Of a DNA stretch of 64,000 bases, positions 50,654-59,292 are shown one piece after another. Below the pieces are notes generated by a model. It was not told where the DNA came from, made no database searches, and was given only the letters and a program-made list of their open reading frames with translations. The DNA lies in the NCBI RefSeq assembly GCF_024112395.2, contig NZ_CP078013.2:5456001-5520000 (forward strand), read 5' to 3'. The position numbers were made by a program, and so were the translations under genes. The stretch is from Pseudomonas pergaminensis (GTDB taxonomy: Bacteria > Pseudomonadota > Gammaproteobacteria > Pseudomonadales > Pseudomonadaceae). Every line of letters begins with the position of its first letter. Positions within the stretch are counted from its first letter, which is position 1.

Positions 50654-51973
50654 TCACACCGGCAACACCACCACCGCCTCCAACCCTCCGCCCTGGCGTT
50701 CTGTCAGGGTTAGTGTTCCGCCGTGTTCCAGCACAATCGCCCGCGCGGTCGATAACCCCAGCCCGACACCGCCGGTGCTTTTATTGCGCGACCCTTCGAG
50801 GCGATAAAACGGCAGGAATACCTGTTCCCGATGTTCAGCCGCGATACCTGGGCCTCTATCCAGCACGCGAATGACCACCTCTCCCGACCGTTGCTGTAAC
50901 TCGACCTCCGGCGCCACGCCGTAGTGGATGGCGTTGTCCATCAGGTTGGTCATCACCCGCTTGAGGCCCAGTGGTCGGCCGAAGTACACCAGGCGCGGTG
51001 GGCCACGAAAGGTGAGGTCGATGGACTGGTCGCGGTAGTCGTCGATCAGGGTTTGCAGCAATTCCGCCAGGTCCAGTTGGGTGGCTTGCTCCAGCCGGGC
51101 GTCGTCGCGGAAGAATTCCAGGGCGGTGTTGATCATGGCCTGCATTTCGTCGACGTCGCGGAACAGTCGTTGTTGCTGGTCGGCATCTTCGATGAACTCA
51201 CCGCGCAGGCGCAGGCGGGTTAGCGGTGCGCGCAGGTCGTGGGAGATGGCCGCCAGCATTTGGGTACGGTCCTGGATGAAGTGCCGCAACTGCGCCTGCA
51301 TGCTGTTGAACGCAAGGATCGCCTGGCGCAGTTCGTGAGGGCCCATCGGTTCGATGGGCGGCGCGCGAAAGTCGGCACCGAAGCGCCGCGCGCCCAGGGC
51401 GAAGTGCTGCAGGGGCCGAGCCAGGCGGCGGGTCGCGACCAGGGTGACCAGCGCGGTGGAGATCAGCACCAACAGCACCACGATCAGGCTGCGCGCGCCA
51501 TCATCCAGCCCCCAACTGCGCGACGACGCGCTGAACATCAGCCAGGATCGGTCAGCCAATTGCACCAGTAGCGCGTAGTGGCCGTTACCGTCTGGCCAGT
51601 CAGACGGTTCGTAGGCTTCCATCGAACGCGGCGGCCCCTGCAGCAAATGCTTGAAGACCTGCTCGCCCGAATGGAAGTCCGGGTCGTCCAGCACGGGTAA
51701 ACCCAATGCCTGCCGCTGGGCTGCCCACGTCACGTTGAACCCGTCATCACCCACCGCCTGTGCCAGGCGCGACCGCTGCGAGAGCTCCGAGGCCTCGACC
51801 ACGCGTACCACCACGGCGATTTTTTCCAGCAAGCCGGTTTCGGTCAGCGGCGGCCGTGCCCACACGCCGGCCAATTGCACGAACAACGCGTTGAAGGCCA
51901 GCGCGGTGATCATGGCGATCAGGATGGTCAGGGCGATCCAACGGGCCACGGTGTCACGCGGGCGCAGGCTCAT
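50654..51973 (-). CDS. Sensor histidine kinase (EnvZ/OmpR type)
   Basis: The 439-residue protein has two membrane segments (about 13-35 and 162-182) around a periplasmic domain of some 125 residues, then HAMP, HisKA with His245 (MLAAISHDLRAPLTRL), and HATPase_c with VMTNLMDNAIHYG and GVGLGLSTARAI. The gene overlaps that of the response regulator by 4 bases. The signal is unknown. Confidence 0.94.
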   Translation of the reverse strand: MSLRPRDTVARWIALTILIAMITALAFNALFVQLAGVWARPPLTETGLLEKIAVVVRVVEASELSQRSRLAQAVGDDGFNVTWAAQRQALGLPVLDDPDFHSGEQVFKHLLQGPPRSMEAYEPSDWPDGNGHYALLVQLADRSWLMFSASSRSWGLDDGARSLIVVLLVLISTALVTLVATRRLARPLQHFALGARRFGADFRAPPIEPMGPHELRQAILAFNSMQAQLRHFIQDRTQMLAAISHDLRAPLTRLRLRGEFIEDADQQQRLFRDVDEMQAMINTALEFFRDDARLEQATQLDLAELLQTLIDDYRDQSIDLTFRGPPRLVYFGRPLGLKRVMTNLMDNAIHYGVAPEVELQQRSGEVVIRVLDRGPGIAAEHREQVFLPFYRLEGSRNKSTGGVGLGLSTARAIVLEHGGTLTLTERQGGGLEAVVVLPV

Positions 51974-52680
51974 GAACGGGTCACGCTGGCGGTGAACTGA
52001 TATCCGCCATTGCGCACCGTGCGGATCATCGCCGGGCGCTTGGTATCGAACTCCAGCTTGCGGCGCAGGCGGCTGACTTGCACGTCGATGCTGCGGTCGA
52101 ACGCGTCATGGCTGTGGCCCCGTGCCAGATTCAACAGTTGCTCACGGGTCAATACGCGCTGGGGGTGCTCGGCGAACACCAGCAGCAGGTCGAACTCGCC
52201 GGAAGACAGCGGGATCATCACCTGGTCGGGCGAGCGCAACTCACGGCGCGTGAGGTCCAGCTGCCAGCCCGCGAACCGGATCAACGGGCGCGCGACCTCG
52301 CCCAGCGGCGGTCGGCTTTCACCCGCCCGGCGCAGTACGGCACGCACCCGGGCCAGCAATTCGCGTGCATCGAAGGGTTTGCTCAGGTAGTCATCGGCGC
52401 CCATTTCCAGGCCCACGACACGATCGCTGAGTTCGCCCATAGCCGTGAGCATGATCACCGGCGTGGCGTATTGCTGGCGCAGGCGCTGGCACAGCAGCAG
52501 GCCGTTATCGCCCGGCAACATCAGGTCGAGGATGATCAGGTCGGCCGGCTGGCGCTCCATCGCCGCCCACAGGTCGGCGCCAGTGGCAGCCGTCTCGACC
52601 CCATAGCCGTGTTGCAGGAAAAATTTCTTCAGCAGCGCGAGGACCTCAAGGTCATCGTCCACGATCAACAGGTTGCTCAC
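51970..52680 (-). CDS. OmpR-family response regulator
   Basis: The 236-residue protein has a receiver domain with Asp52 (IILDLMLPGDNG) and a winged-helix DNA-binding domain with SSGEFDLLLVFAEHPQRVLTR and VDVQVSRLRRKLE-like recognition-helix residues (IDVQVSRLRRKLEFD). It is the upstream gene of the kinase pair (ATGA overlap) and the likely first gene of the operon. Confidence 0.95.
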   Translation of the reverse strand: MSNLLIVDDDLEVLALLKKFFLQHGYGVETAATGADLWAAMERQPADLIILDLMLPGDNGLLLCQRLRQQYATPVIMLTAMGELSDRVVGLEMGADDYLSKPFDARELLARVRAVLRRAGESRPPLGEVARPLIRFAGWQLDLTRRELRSPDQVMIPLSSGEFDLLLVFAEHPQRVLTREQLLNLARGHSHDAFDRSIDVQVSRLRRKLEFDTKRPAMIRTVRNGGYQFTASVTRS

Positions 52681-52844
52681 CGGCGGTCTTCACTGGGTTG
52701 GGTCGAGGTGCCATCTAAAACCATTCGGCGCGGCGCGTCATATATTTCAATCGTGCAATAAAGCGTCAATCGCGCAATAAACCAGACATCTTTGCGCAAG
52801 GCAGCAATGCCAGGATCAGCCTCCTTTTTGCGGAGACTGTGCCC

Positions 52845-53633
52845 ATGCGCTCGCTGACGTATCCCCAGCATTTGGCCCGCCAGGCCGTGCTGTTGCTGAC
52901 GGTGTCCTACCTGACGGGCTGTGCCAGCCCGGCCCCGGTAACGCCCATCACTCGCTGCGCGCCAGTGAACGACTCGGTGTACGACCCCGCCGAACCGGTC
53001 AACCGCGGCGTGTTTGCGTTTAACCGGGCGGTGGATGACTACGCCTTGGCACCGGTGGCGCGGGGTTACCGTTACCTGCCGGACTTTTTCCAACAGGGTG
53101 TGCATAACTTCGCCAGCAACTTCAGCGAGCCGAAGGTGTTTATCAACGATCTGCTGCAAGGCAACCCACGGCGCTCGGTCAATACCCTGGGGCGTTTTGC
53201 CGTGAATACCACCGTAGGCGTGGTGGGGCTGTTCGACGTGTCGGACCGCCTGGGAATCCCACGGCACAAAGCTGACTTCGGTCAGACATTCGGCGTGTGG
53301 GGCGTGGGTAACGGGCCGATCGTGGAATTGCCATTGCTGGGCACCAGCAACAGCCGGGATGCGGCAGGCAAAGTGCTGGGCTTCCTGATTTCGCCGCTGG
53401 GGGACAGCGACACGGTGCAGACGTTGGGCACTGTCAGCCTGGTTGGCGGCACTGTCGATACGCGGGCGTCACTGTTGCCGCTGACCGACAGCCTGCAAAA
53501 ACTGCCGGATTACTACAGCGCGTTACGCAACGTGGTGGCACACAATCGTGCAGCGTTTGTGCTGGAAGGCAGGGACGGGGCGGCTTCACCTGAGGCGAGC
53601 GAGTGCACAAATGGCGCGAGCGACGACTTCTGA
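52845..53633 (+). CDS. mlaA: MlaA (VacJ) outer-membrane lipoprotein
   Basis: The 262-residue protein (ATG 52845, GGAG nine bases upstream; a GTG two codons earlier is possible) removes misplaced phospholipids from the outer leaflet. The lipobox LTGC and the signature DPAEPVNRGVFAFNRAVDDY, plus FASNFSEPKVFINDLLQGN and HKADFGQTFGVWGVGNGPIVELP, are all present. It is alone rather than next to mlaFEDCB. Confidence 0.93.
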   Translation: MRSLTYPQHLARQAVLLLTVSYLTGCASPAPVTPITRCAPVNDSVYDPAEPVNRGVFAFNRAVDDYALAPVARGYRYLPDFFQQGVHNFASNFSEPKVFINDLLQGNPRRSVNTLGRFAVNTTVGVVGLFDVSDRLGIPRHKADFGQTFGVWGVGNGPIVELPLLGTSNSRDAAGKVLGFLISPLGDSDTVQTLGTVSLVGGTVDTRASLLPLTDSLQKLPDYYSALRNVVAHNRAAFVLEGRDGAASPEASECTNGASDDF

Positions 53634-53650
53634 AGCCAGCTGCGAGAGGG

Positions 53651-53679
53651 TTGTCATACTTTGCAGCAGGGTGTTTATA
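53651..53679 (+). promoter_or_regulatory. Predicted promoter of the small 53.76-kb gene
   Basis: TTGTCA (53651-53656) and TTTATA (53674-53679) are separated by exactly 17 bases, just downstream of the mlaA stop. Confidence 0.5.
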
Positions 53680-53712
53680 GCGGGGCCTTTTTGCGCTCTA
53701 TACCGTTGGCTT

Positions 53713-53740
53713 TGCTTCGCCTCATTGTGCGAAGCATTTT
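53713..53740 (+). terminator. Hairpin with U tract: mlaA terminator or 5' leader structure
   Basis: TGCTTCGC (53713-53720) and GCGAAGCA (53729-53736) form a perfect eight-pair stem followed by TTTT. If transcription starts at the promoter at 53651 this hairpin would lie inside the leader of the small gene, where it could act as an attenuator. Confidence 0.7.
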
Positions 53741-53763
53741 CTAATCGCTAGCAGGAAACTCCA

Positions 53764-53970
53764 ATGGATATCTCAAACCTCCAGACGCTGAACATCTTCC
53801 ATTACTCCACGCTGCCGCAGGATGCCGGAGAGTCACAGCGCACGAAGCACAACATTGAGGACATACATTCGGAACGGAACGCCGAGGACAACAACAGTGG
53901 AGCCGCCAGTAACAACCGCAGGAAGGGCAACGGCAACACAGACAGCCTGGGAAGGGGCTACTTGCCTTAA
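53764..53970 (+). CDS. Small hydrophilic protein, unknown
   Basis: The 68-residue product MDISNLQTLNIFHYSTLPQD has AGGAAA seven bases before the ATG and a perfect hairpin 9 bases after the stop. The protein is rich in Asn, Ser, Gly, Arg and Glu, lacks a signal peptide and looks disordered after residue 20. Its codon use is more A-rich than its neighbours. I do not recognise it. The neat flanking signals argue that it is real. Confidence 0.6.
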   Translation: MDISNLQTLNIFHYSTLPQDAGESQRTKHNIEDIHSERNAEDNNSGAASNNRRKGNGNTDSLGRGYLP

Positions 53971-53978
53971 CCCGAATC

Positions 53979-54010
53979 ATACGAAGAGCTGTGCACGGCT
54001 CTTCGTATTT
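53979..54010 (+). terminator. Terminator of the small gene
   Basis: ATACGAAGAGC (53979-53989) pairs perfectly with GCTCTTCGTAT (53998-54008), loop TGTGCACG, followed by TTCCCCC. The T run is short, but the stem is strong. Confidence 0.75.
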
Positions 54011-54080
54011 CCCCCTTAACAAAACACTGACATTCACTGCGTTAATCTTGCCGGTTCATCCCGCCTGGACCTTTGCCTGC

Positions 54081-55970
54081 ATGCCGCACCTCGACACACT
54101 GCCCGCCGTACTGGCCGGCCCACTGCTGCGACGCCTCGAACCTCGGCGCCTGGTGTTGTGGCTGGTAGGCAGTCGAGCCCTGGAATTGACCCTGACGTTG
54201 CATCTGCCAACCGAAACGCTGGAGATCACCCTTGACCAATGCCAGATCGTGCCGGTGGGGCGCCACGCCTTTATCCACCTGATCGACGTCCCGCTGGGTG
54301 ATGCGCTGCCCCTGGACGTGGAGATCCCCTACGACCTGGTGTTCGACAACACCGGCATCGCCGACTGGGCACCGCACCTGCTGTATGCCAACGCGCAACT
54401 TCCAAGTTTTGTTTTGCACAGCCGTATCCATCAGTTGGTACACGGCTCCTGCCGCAAACCCCATCACAGCGCCGACGAAGGCCTGCTGTGCGTTGACCGC
54501 CTGCTGGCTGAAGCCCACACCCCGGCCGACCGCCCTGCCCTGCTGATGATGAGTGGCGACCAGGTGTACGCCGACGATGTCGCTGGGCCAATGCTGCGGG
54601 CGATCCATGCGCTGATCACACGCCTGGGCCTGTTCGATGAATACCTGGAAGGCGCCGTGGTGGACGACAGCGCCAGCCTCTATGGACACCGCGCCAGCTA
54701 CTACCACCGCGCCGACTTGCTGCCGGCACTGGACAGTAACGAGACCCTGCGCGAACGCTTCTTTGGCGGAGTGAAAAAACCCATTTTCACCAGCAGTACC
54801 GCGGACAATCACCTGGTGACCTTCGCCGAAGTCATCGCGATGTATTTGCTGGTGTGGTCACCCACGCCCTGGACGCTGATCACGCCTCAAGCACCGCGAC
54901 TGAGTCCTGAAGAACAGCAACGTTATGCCCGCGAACAGGCACAGATCGATACATTCCGCGACGGCCTGCCTGGCGTTGCGCGGGTGTTCGCCCACCTGTC
55001 CACCTTGATGATCTTTGATGATCACGACATCACCGACGACTGGAACCTCAGCGCCCAGTGGGAGGAAACCGCCTACGGTCACCCGTTCTCCAAGCGCATC
55101 ATCGGCAATGCCCTGCTGGCCTACCTGCTGTGCCAGGGCTGGGGCAACCAGCCGGATGCATTTGGCGAACTGATCAGCCAAAGCCAGGCGCTTACCCGCC
55201 AGCCCCAGGCCAACCATCTGGATGCCGGAGCGCTGGATGAGTTGATCGAAACGCTGCTCAAGTTCCAACAATGGCATTACGTACTGCCCACCACCCCCGC
55301 CCTGGTGGTGCTCGACACCCGTACCCGGCGCTGGCGCAGCGAGTTCACCCTCAAGCAACCCTCCGGCCTGCTCGACTGGGAGGCCTTGAGCGAACTGCAA
55401 CAGGAACTGCTCGACCACCCCTCGGCCATCATCGTCTCGCCCGCGCCGATCTTCGGCGTGAAGCTGATCGAGACGGTACAGAAGGTCTTCAGCTGGTGCG
55501 GCCACCCCTTGCTGGTGGATGCGGAAAACTGGATGGCCCATCGCGGCGCGGCCCAGGTGATCCTCAACATCTTCCGCCACTCGCGCACGCCGGGAAACTA
55601 CGTGATCCTCTCAGGTGACGTGCACTACTCATTCGTCTACGAAGTGCTGATCCGCCATCGCAACGCCGGCCCCAGGATCTGGCAGATCACCAGCAGCGGC
55701 ATCAAGAACGAATTCCCCCCAAGGCTGTTGGAATGGTTCGACCGCCTCAACCGCTGGCTCTACTCACCACGCTCGCCCCTCAACTGGTTCACCCGCCGGC
55801 GCCCCATGCAGGTAGTGCCGCATATTCCCGAGCATGCAGAAGCCGGCGAACGACTATGGAATTCGGCGGGGATTGGCCAAGTGTTTTTTAACGAACAGGG
55901 CCAGCCTGAAGCGATTTACCAGCACAACGCGGATGGTAAGGCGCAGACGAGGATGGTGGCGCCGCAATAA
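54081..55970 (+). CDS. PhoD-family metallophosphatase
   Basis: The 629-residue protein (ATG 54081; the frame extends 30 codons upstream through the previous terminator, so the shorter form is chosen) has the family metal-site blocks MSGDQVYADDVAGPM, MIFDDHDITDDWNLSAQWEE and VILSGDVHYSFVYEVLI. PhoD-like enzymes hydrolyse phosphodiesters or phosphomonoesters with Ca/Fe. No Tat or Sec signal is evident, so it may act in the cytoplasm or be tethered. Confidence 0.85.
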   Translation: MPHLDTLPAVLAGPLLRRLEPRRLVLWLVGSRALELTLTLHLPTETLEITLDQCQIVPVGRHAFIHLIDVPLGDALPLDVEIPYDLVFDNTGIADWAPHLLYANAQLPSFVLHSRIHQLVHGSCRKPHHSADEGLLCVDRLLAEAHTPADRPALLMMSGDQVYADDVAGPMLRAIHALITRLGLFDEYLEGAVVDDSASLYGHRASYYHRADLLPALDSNETLRERFFGGVKKPIFTSSTADNHLVTFAEVIAMYLLVWSPTPWTLITPQAPRLSPEEQQRYAREQAQIDTFRDGLPGVARVFAHLSTLMIFDDHDITDDWNLSAQWEETAYGHPFSKRIIGNALLAYLLCQGWGNQPDAFGELISQSQALTRQPQANHLDAGALDELIETLLKFQQWHYVLPTTPALVVLDTRTRRWRSEFTLKQPSGLLDWEALSELQQELLDHPSAIIVSPAPIFGVKLIETVQKVFSWCGHPLLVDAENWMAHRGAAQVILNIFRHSRTPGNYVILSGDVHYSFVYEVLIRHRNAGPRIWQITSSGIKNEFPPRLLEWFDRLNRWLYSPRSPLNWFTRRRPMQVVPHIPEHAEAGERLWNSAGIGQVFFNEQGQPEAIYQHNADGKAQTRMVAPQ

Positions 55971-56110
55971 TAGCCTATCGCCATCCACCATAAGCCGTAC
56001 ATCTGCCCTATTCAAAGCCACCAAGCCCCGTTGTACAGTAGCCCCAGCCACGGAGTATCGGCGTCAACAACGACACGCATTGAGCGCCTGTCCACGCAAG
56101 GAACGCGAAG

Positions 56111-57124
56111 ATGAACGATACCTCCGACAACAATCCGTTGAAGCAAGATTTCTCTCACTTCAACGCCGACATGCTGCACACCGTTCTGGAGTTGGTCAGC
56201 GACGGGATTTGGGACTGGAACGCCAATACCGGGTTCGTCTATCGCAACCCGGGGTGGTACGAAATGCTCGGCTATCACCGCCATGCGCTGGAGAACAACG
56301 TGTTCACCTGGGAAAACGTGATCCACCCGGATGACTACCCTCAGGTGATGAAGCTGTTTGACGACTACATCCACCGCCGCGCCCCTCACTATCAAGCCGA
56401 GTACCGTTGCCGCAAGGAAGACGGCAGCTACCTGTGGATCGAAGACCGGGGCTACGTGATTGCGCGCAATGCCGACGGTTCAGTGGCGCGCATGGTCGGC
56501 GCGCACCGTGATATTCACCTCAGAAAATGCTCCGTCGAACAATTGGAACGACGCAATCAATCCCTTGAGGCCCTGGTGGCTGAACGCACGCGGGAGCTGT
56601 CGCGGGTCAATCGACAGTTACAACTTCAGTTGGATGAAAACCGCTCCTTGGCCGAGCGGGATGCCCTGACCCTGGTCGCCAACCGTTATCGCCTGGAGAA
56701 AGTGCTGCTGGAAGAGTGTAACCGTGCCCAACGCTTTCGCCTGCCGCTGACGTTGATTGCGATGGACATCGATGACTTCAAGCCGATCAATGACCGCTAC
56801 GGTCATGGCGTGGGCGACCGCACGCTGGTGCAGGTGGTGGAATGCCTGGAAAGCTGTATTCGCCCCCATGACGTACTGGCCCGGTGGGGTGGCGATGAGT
56901 TTGTACTGGTGCTGCCCAAAACCTCGCTGGAGATAGCCATGGCGCTGGCAGAACGCATTTGCCAGGTGATGAGAAGGCAGCCGCACAACGGCAACCTCAA
57001 GATCACCCTCAGCCTTGGCGTGGCCGAGCGTCAAAGGGATGCCCCCCCCACAGCCCTGATGGCGCGTGCCGACCAGGCGTTGTATCGCGCCAAGGCTGCG
57101 GGCAAGGATGGGGTGTCGCAATAA
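56111..57124 (+). CDS. PAS-GGDEF diguanylate cyclase
   Basis: The 337-residue cytoplasmic protein has a PAS/PAC sensor domain (about 20-145; GIWDWNANTGFVYRNPGWYE), a coiled-coil linker (about 145-185), and a GGDEF domain with an intact GGDEF at 260-264 and the inhibitory I-site RPHD at 251-254, five residues before it. It should make c-di-GMP with product feedback. No EAL domain. AAGGA precedes the start. Confidence 0.95.
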   Translation: MNDTSDNNPLKQDFSHFNADMLHTVLELVSDGIWDWNANTGFVYRNPGWYEMLGYHRHALENNVFTWENVIHPDDYPQVMKLFDDYIHRRAPHYQAEYRCRKEDGSYLWIEDRGYVIARNADGSVARMVGAHRDIHLRKCSVEQLERRNQSLEALVAERTRELSRVNRQLQLQLDENRSLAERDALTLVANRYRLEKVLLEECNRAQRFRLPLTLIAMDIDDFKPINDRYGHGVGDRTLVQVVECLESCIRPHDVLARWGGDEFVLVLPKTSLEIAMALAERICQVMRRQPHNGNLKITLSLGVAERQRDAPPTALMARADQALYRAKAAGKDGVSQ

Positions 57125-57136
57125 CACCCCTGCGGG

Positions 57137-58165
57137 TTATCGAACCGGCGGCGCGTACTGGATACCGCCGTTGTTCCACAGTGCATTGAGCCCGCGCTTG
57201 ATCTTCAGCACGCTGCCCTGGCCGATGTTGCGCTCGAACACTTCGCCGTAGTTGCCCACCTGCTTGACGATCTGCACCACCCAATCCTTGCGCAGTTTGA
57301 GGTCCTTGCCGTATTCGCCATCAGCCCCCAGCAACCGTGCAACGTCCGGGTTCTTGGTGGTCTTGGCCTGCTCTTCGACGTTCTGCGAGGTGATGCCCAT
57401 TTCCTCGGCATTGAGCATGGCGAACAGGGTCCACTTGACGATGCTGAACCACTCGTCATCGCCCTTGCGCACCAACGGCCCCAGTGGCTCCTTGGAGATC
57501 ACTTCCGGCAGCACCACGAACTCGTCCGGGTGGGCCATCTTGATGCGCTGGGCATACAGGCCCGACTGGTCAGTGGTCAGCACGTCGCAACGCCCGGCTT
57601 CCAGGCCCTTGGCGCTTTCGTCGGCGGTGTCGAAGGTAATCGGCGTGTACTTCATGCCGTTGGTGCGAAAGTAATCGGAGACATTCAACTCGGTGGTGGT
57701 GCCGGCCTGAATGCACACCGTGGCCCCGTCCAGTTGCTTGGCACCGGTGACACCCAACTTGTTATTCACCAGAAAGCCGATGCCGTCGTAGTAGGTCACA
57801 CCGGTGAACACCAGGCCCATGCCCGAATCACGGGAACTGGTCCACGTGGTGTTGCGAGAGATCACGTCGATCTCGCCGGACTGCAGCGCGGTGAAGCGTT
57901 CCTTGGCGGTCAATTGGGTGAACTTCACTTTTGACGCATCACCAAACACCGCCGCCGCCACCGCGTGGCACACGTCCACATCGATGCCGGTCATCTTCCC
58001 TTTACTGTCCGGCACGCCAAAGCCCGGCAGTCCATCGCTGACGCCGCATTGGATGAAGCCTTTTTTCTGGATCGCGTCCAGGGTCACACCCGCGTAGGCG
58101 GAGCTCGCCAGGCCAAGCGCGGCGGTGGCGCCCATCGCGGCCAAAGTCATTTTGAATGGGTTCAT
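57137..58165 (-). CDS. aapJ: Amino-acid ABC transporter periplasmic binding protein (AapJ-like)
   Basis: The 342-residue type II binding protein has a signal peptide (MNPFKMTLAAMGATAALGLA, cleavage after SSAYA), then VTLDAIQKKGFIQCGVSDGLPGF and KMTGIDVDVCHAVAAAVFGD, as in general L-amino-acid binding proteins. The aapQMP genes are not adjacent in this window, so it may be an extra binding protein or a separated system. Confidence 0.85.
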   Translation of the reverse strand: MNPFKMTLAAMGATAALGLASSAYAGVTLDAIQKKGFIQCGVSDGLPGFGVPDSKGKMTGIDVDVCHAVAAAVFGDASKVKFTQLTAKERFTALQSGEIDVISRNTTWTSSRDSGMGLVFTGVTYYDGIGFLVNNKLGVTGAKQLDGATVCIQAGTTTELNVSDYFRTNGMKYTPITFDTADESAKGLEAGRCDVLTTDQSGLYAQRIKMAHPDEFVVLPEVISKEPLGPLVRKGDDEWFSIVKWTLFAMLNAEEMGITSQNVEEQAKTTKNPDVARLLGADGEYGKDLKLRKDWVVQIVKQVGNYGEVFERNIGQGSVLKIKRGLNALWNNGGIQYAPPVR

Positions 58166-58309
58166 GCATGGCTCTCCCTGTCATTCCTTATTATTCGGCG
58201 CCGCACAGCCCGCGCCGGTTTATAGTGCTGCCGGGCAGTATCAACGGCTTTACACCACTGCCACAAACGACCTTTAGGCAAAGGCTCCTTCCGATTTGGA
58301 ATGAACTGC

Positions 58310-59203
58310 ATGATTTCAAAACGCTTGACCCCTTCGATGACGGCCTTGCAGTGCTTCGAAGCCGCCGCCCGTCATTTGAGCTTCACTCGCGCCGCCGAAG
58401 AGCTGCACCTGACCCAGAGTGCAGTCAGCAAGCAGGTGGCGCAGTTGGAAGAGATGCTCTGCCACAACCTGTTCGAACGGGTGCGCCAGCGCTTGTACCT
58501 GTCGCCGGCGGGGTCGTTGTACCTGGCCGAAGTGCACAAGATCCTCACCCAAGTGGACATCTCCAGCCGCTATATCCTCACCTATGGCGGCGAAACCGAA
58601 GTGCTGCGCATCGCCACCCAACCGACCTTCGGCGACCGTTGGCTGGTGCCCAAGCTCAAGGATTTCGCGGCGAAACACCCGAACATCCACTTGGATGTGC
58701 GCAACGAACTGGAGCCCTTCGATGTGCTGCAGGCCAAGGCCGATATCGCGTTTTTCTTCGGCCAGGGCTCATGGCCGGGGGCGACGTGCATCGAACTGTT
58801 CCGTGAGGCGGTGGTGCCGGTGTGTGCACCGGGGTTTGTGGCCGAGGGCAGCGATGCTTCCTCACGCCACACCTTGCTGCAATGCACCTCGCGCCCGGAA
58901 GCCTGGCACGAATGGTTCCTGGAACAGGGGCTGCACTCGCAGAACAGCTACCACGGACCGCGCTTCGACACGTTCTATATGTGTATTCGCGCGGCGCAAT
59001 CGGGCTATGGCGTGGCGTTGGTGCCGCAGTACCTGGTGGCCGAAGAACTGGCACAGGGCAGCCTGATGATTCCATGGGACTACGCGATGCCCAGCAGCGG
59101 CGCGCACTTTATCGCTCACGCCGAACATGCAGGCGAGATTCCCAAGGTGAAGGCGTTCCTGAACTGGATGGTGGAGTACATCCGCGCACATCCCGACTTT
59201 TAA
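58310..59203 (+). CDS. LysR-family regulator (GcvA-like)
   Basis: The 297-residue protein starts at ATG 58310 (MISKRLTPSMTALQCFEAAA); an ATG three codons earlier is too close to the upstream GGA. The N-terminal helix-turn-helix LSFTRAAEELHLTQSAVSKQ matches GcvA-type regulators. It is divergent from the amino-acid binding protein and lies 89 bases before the aminotransferase, so it may control either. Confidence 0.9.
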   Translation: MISKRLTPSMTALQCFEAAARHLSFTRAAEELHLTQSAVSKQVAQLEEMLCHNLFERVRQRLYLSPAGSLYLAEVHKILTQVDISSRYILTYGGETEVLRIATQPTFGDRWLVPKLKDFAAKHPNIHLDVRNELEPFDVLQAKADIAFFFGQGSWPGATCIELFREAVVPVCAPGFVAEGSDASSRHTLLQCTSRPEAWHEWFLEQGLHSQNSYHGPRFDTFYMCIRAAQSGYGVALVPQYLVAEELAQGSLMIPWDYAMPSSGAHFIAHAEHAGEIPKVKAFLNWMVEYIRAHPDF

Positions 59204-59292
59204 TAATGACCCGGCGACTTTATTTCGTTTGCGGCAAGGGCGGGCGCCCGGCTTAGATAAAAACAAGCCCGTCACTGCCGAGTCCCCGATTC

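Noticed and set aside
50328..50807. 159-residue frame over the branched inverted-repeat element
   Set aside because: It lies on the structured repeat and runs into the antisense of the sensor kinase, with no ribosome site. Such frames are often annotated but are probably not genes.
53741..54037. Cysteine-rich 98-residue leftward frame
   Set aside because: It is antisense to the small gene and its terminator. No ribosome site; cysteines come from GCA/ACA-rich codons of the other strand.
57137..58165. Complete aap ABC transporter operon
   Set aside because: Only the binding-protein gene is present. The downstream gene is a convergent GGDEF protein, and no permease or ATPase gene is nearby.
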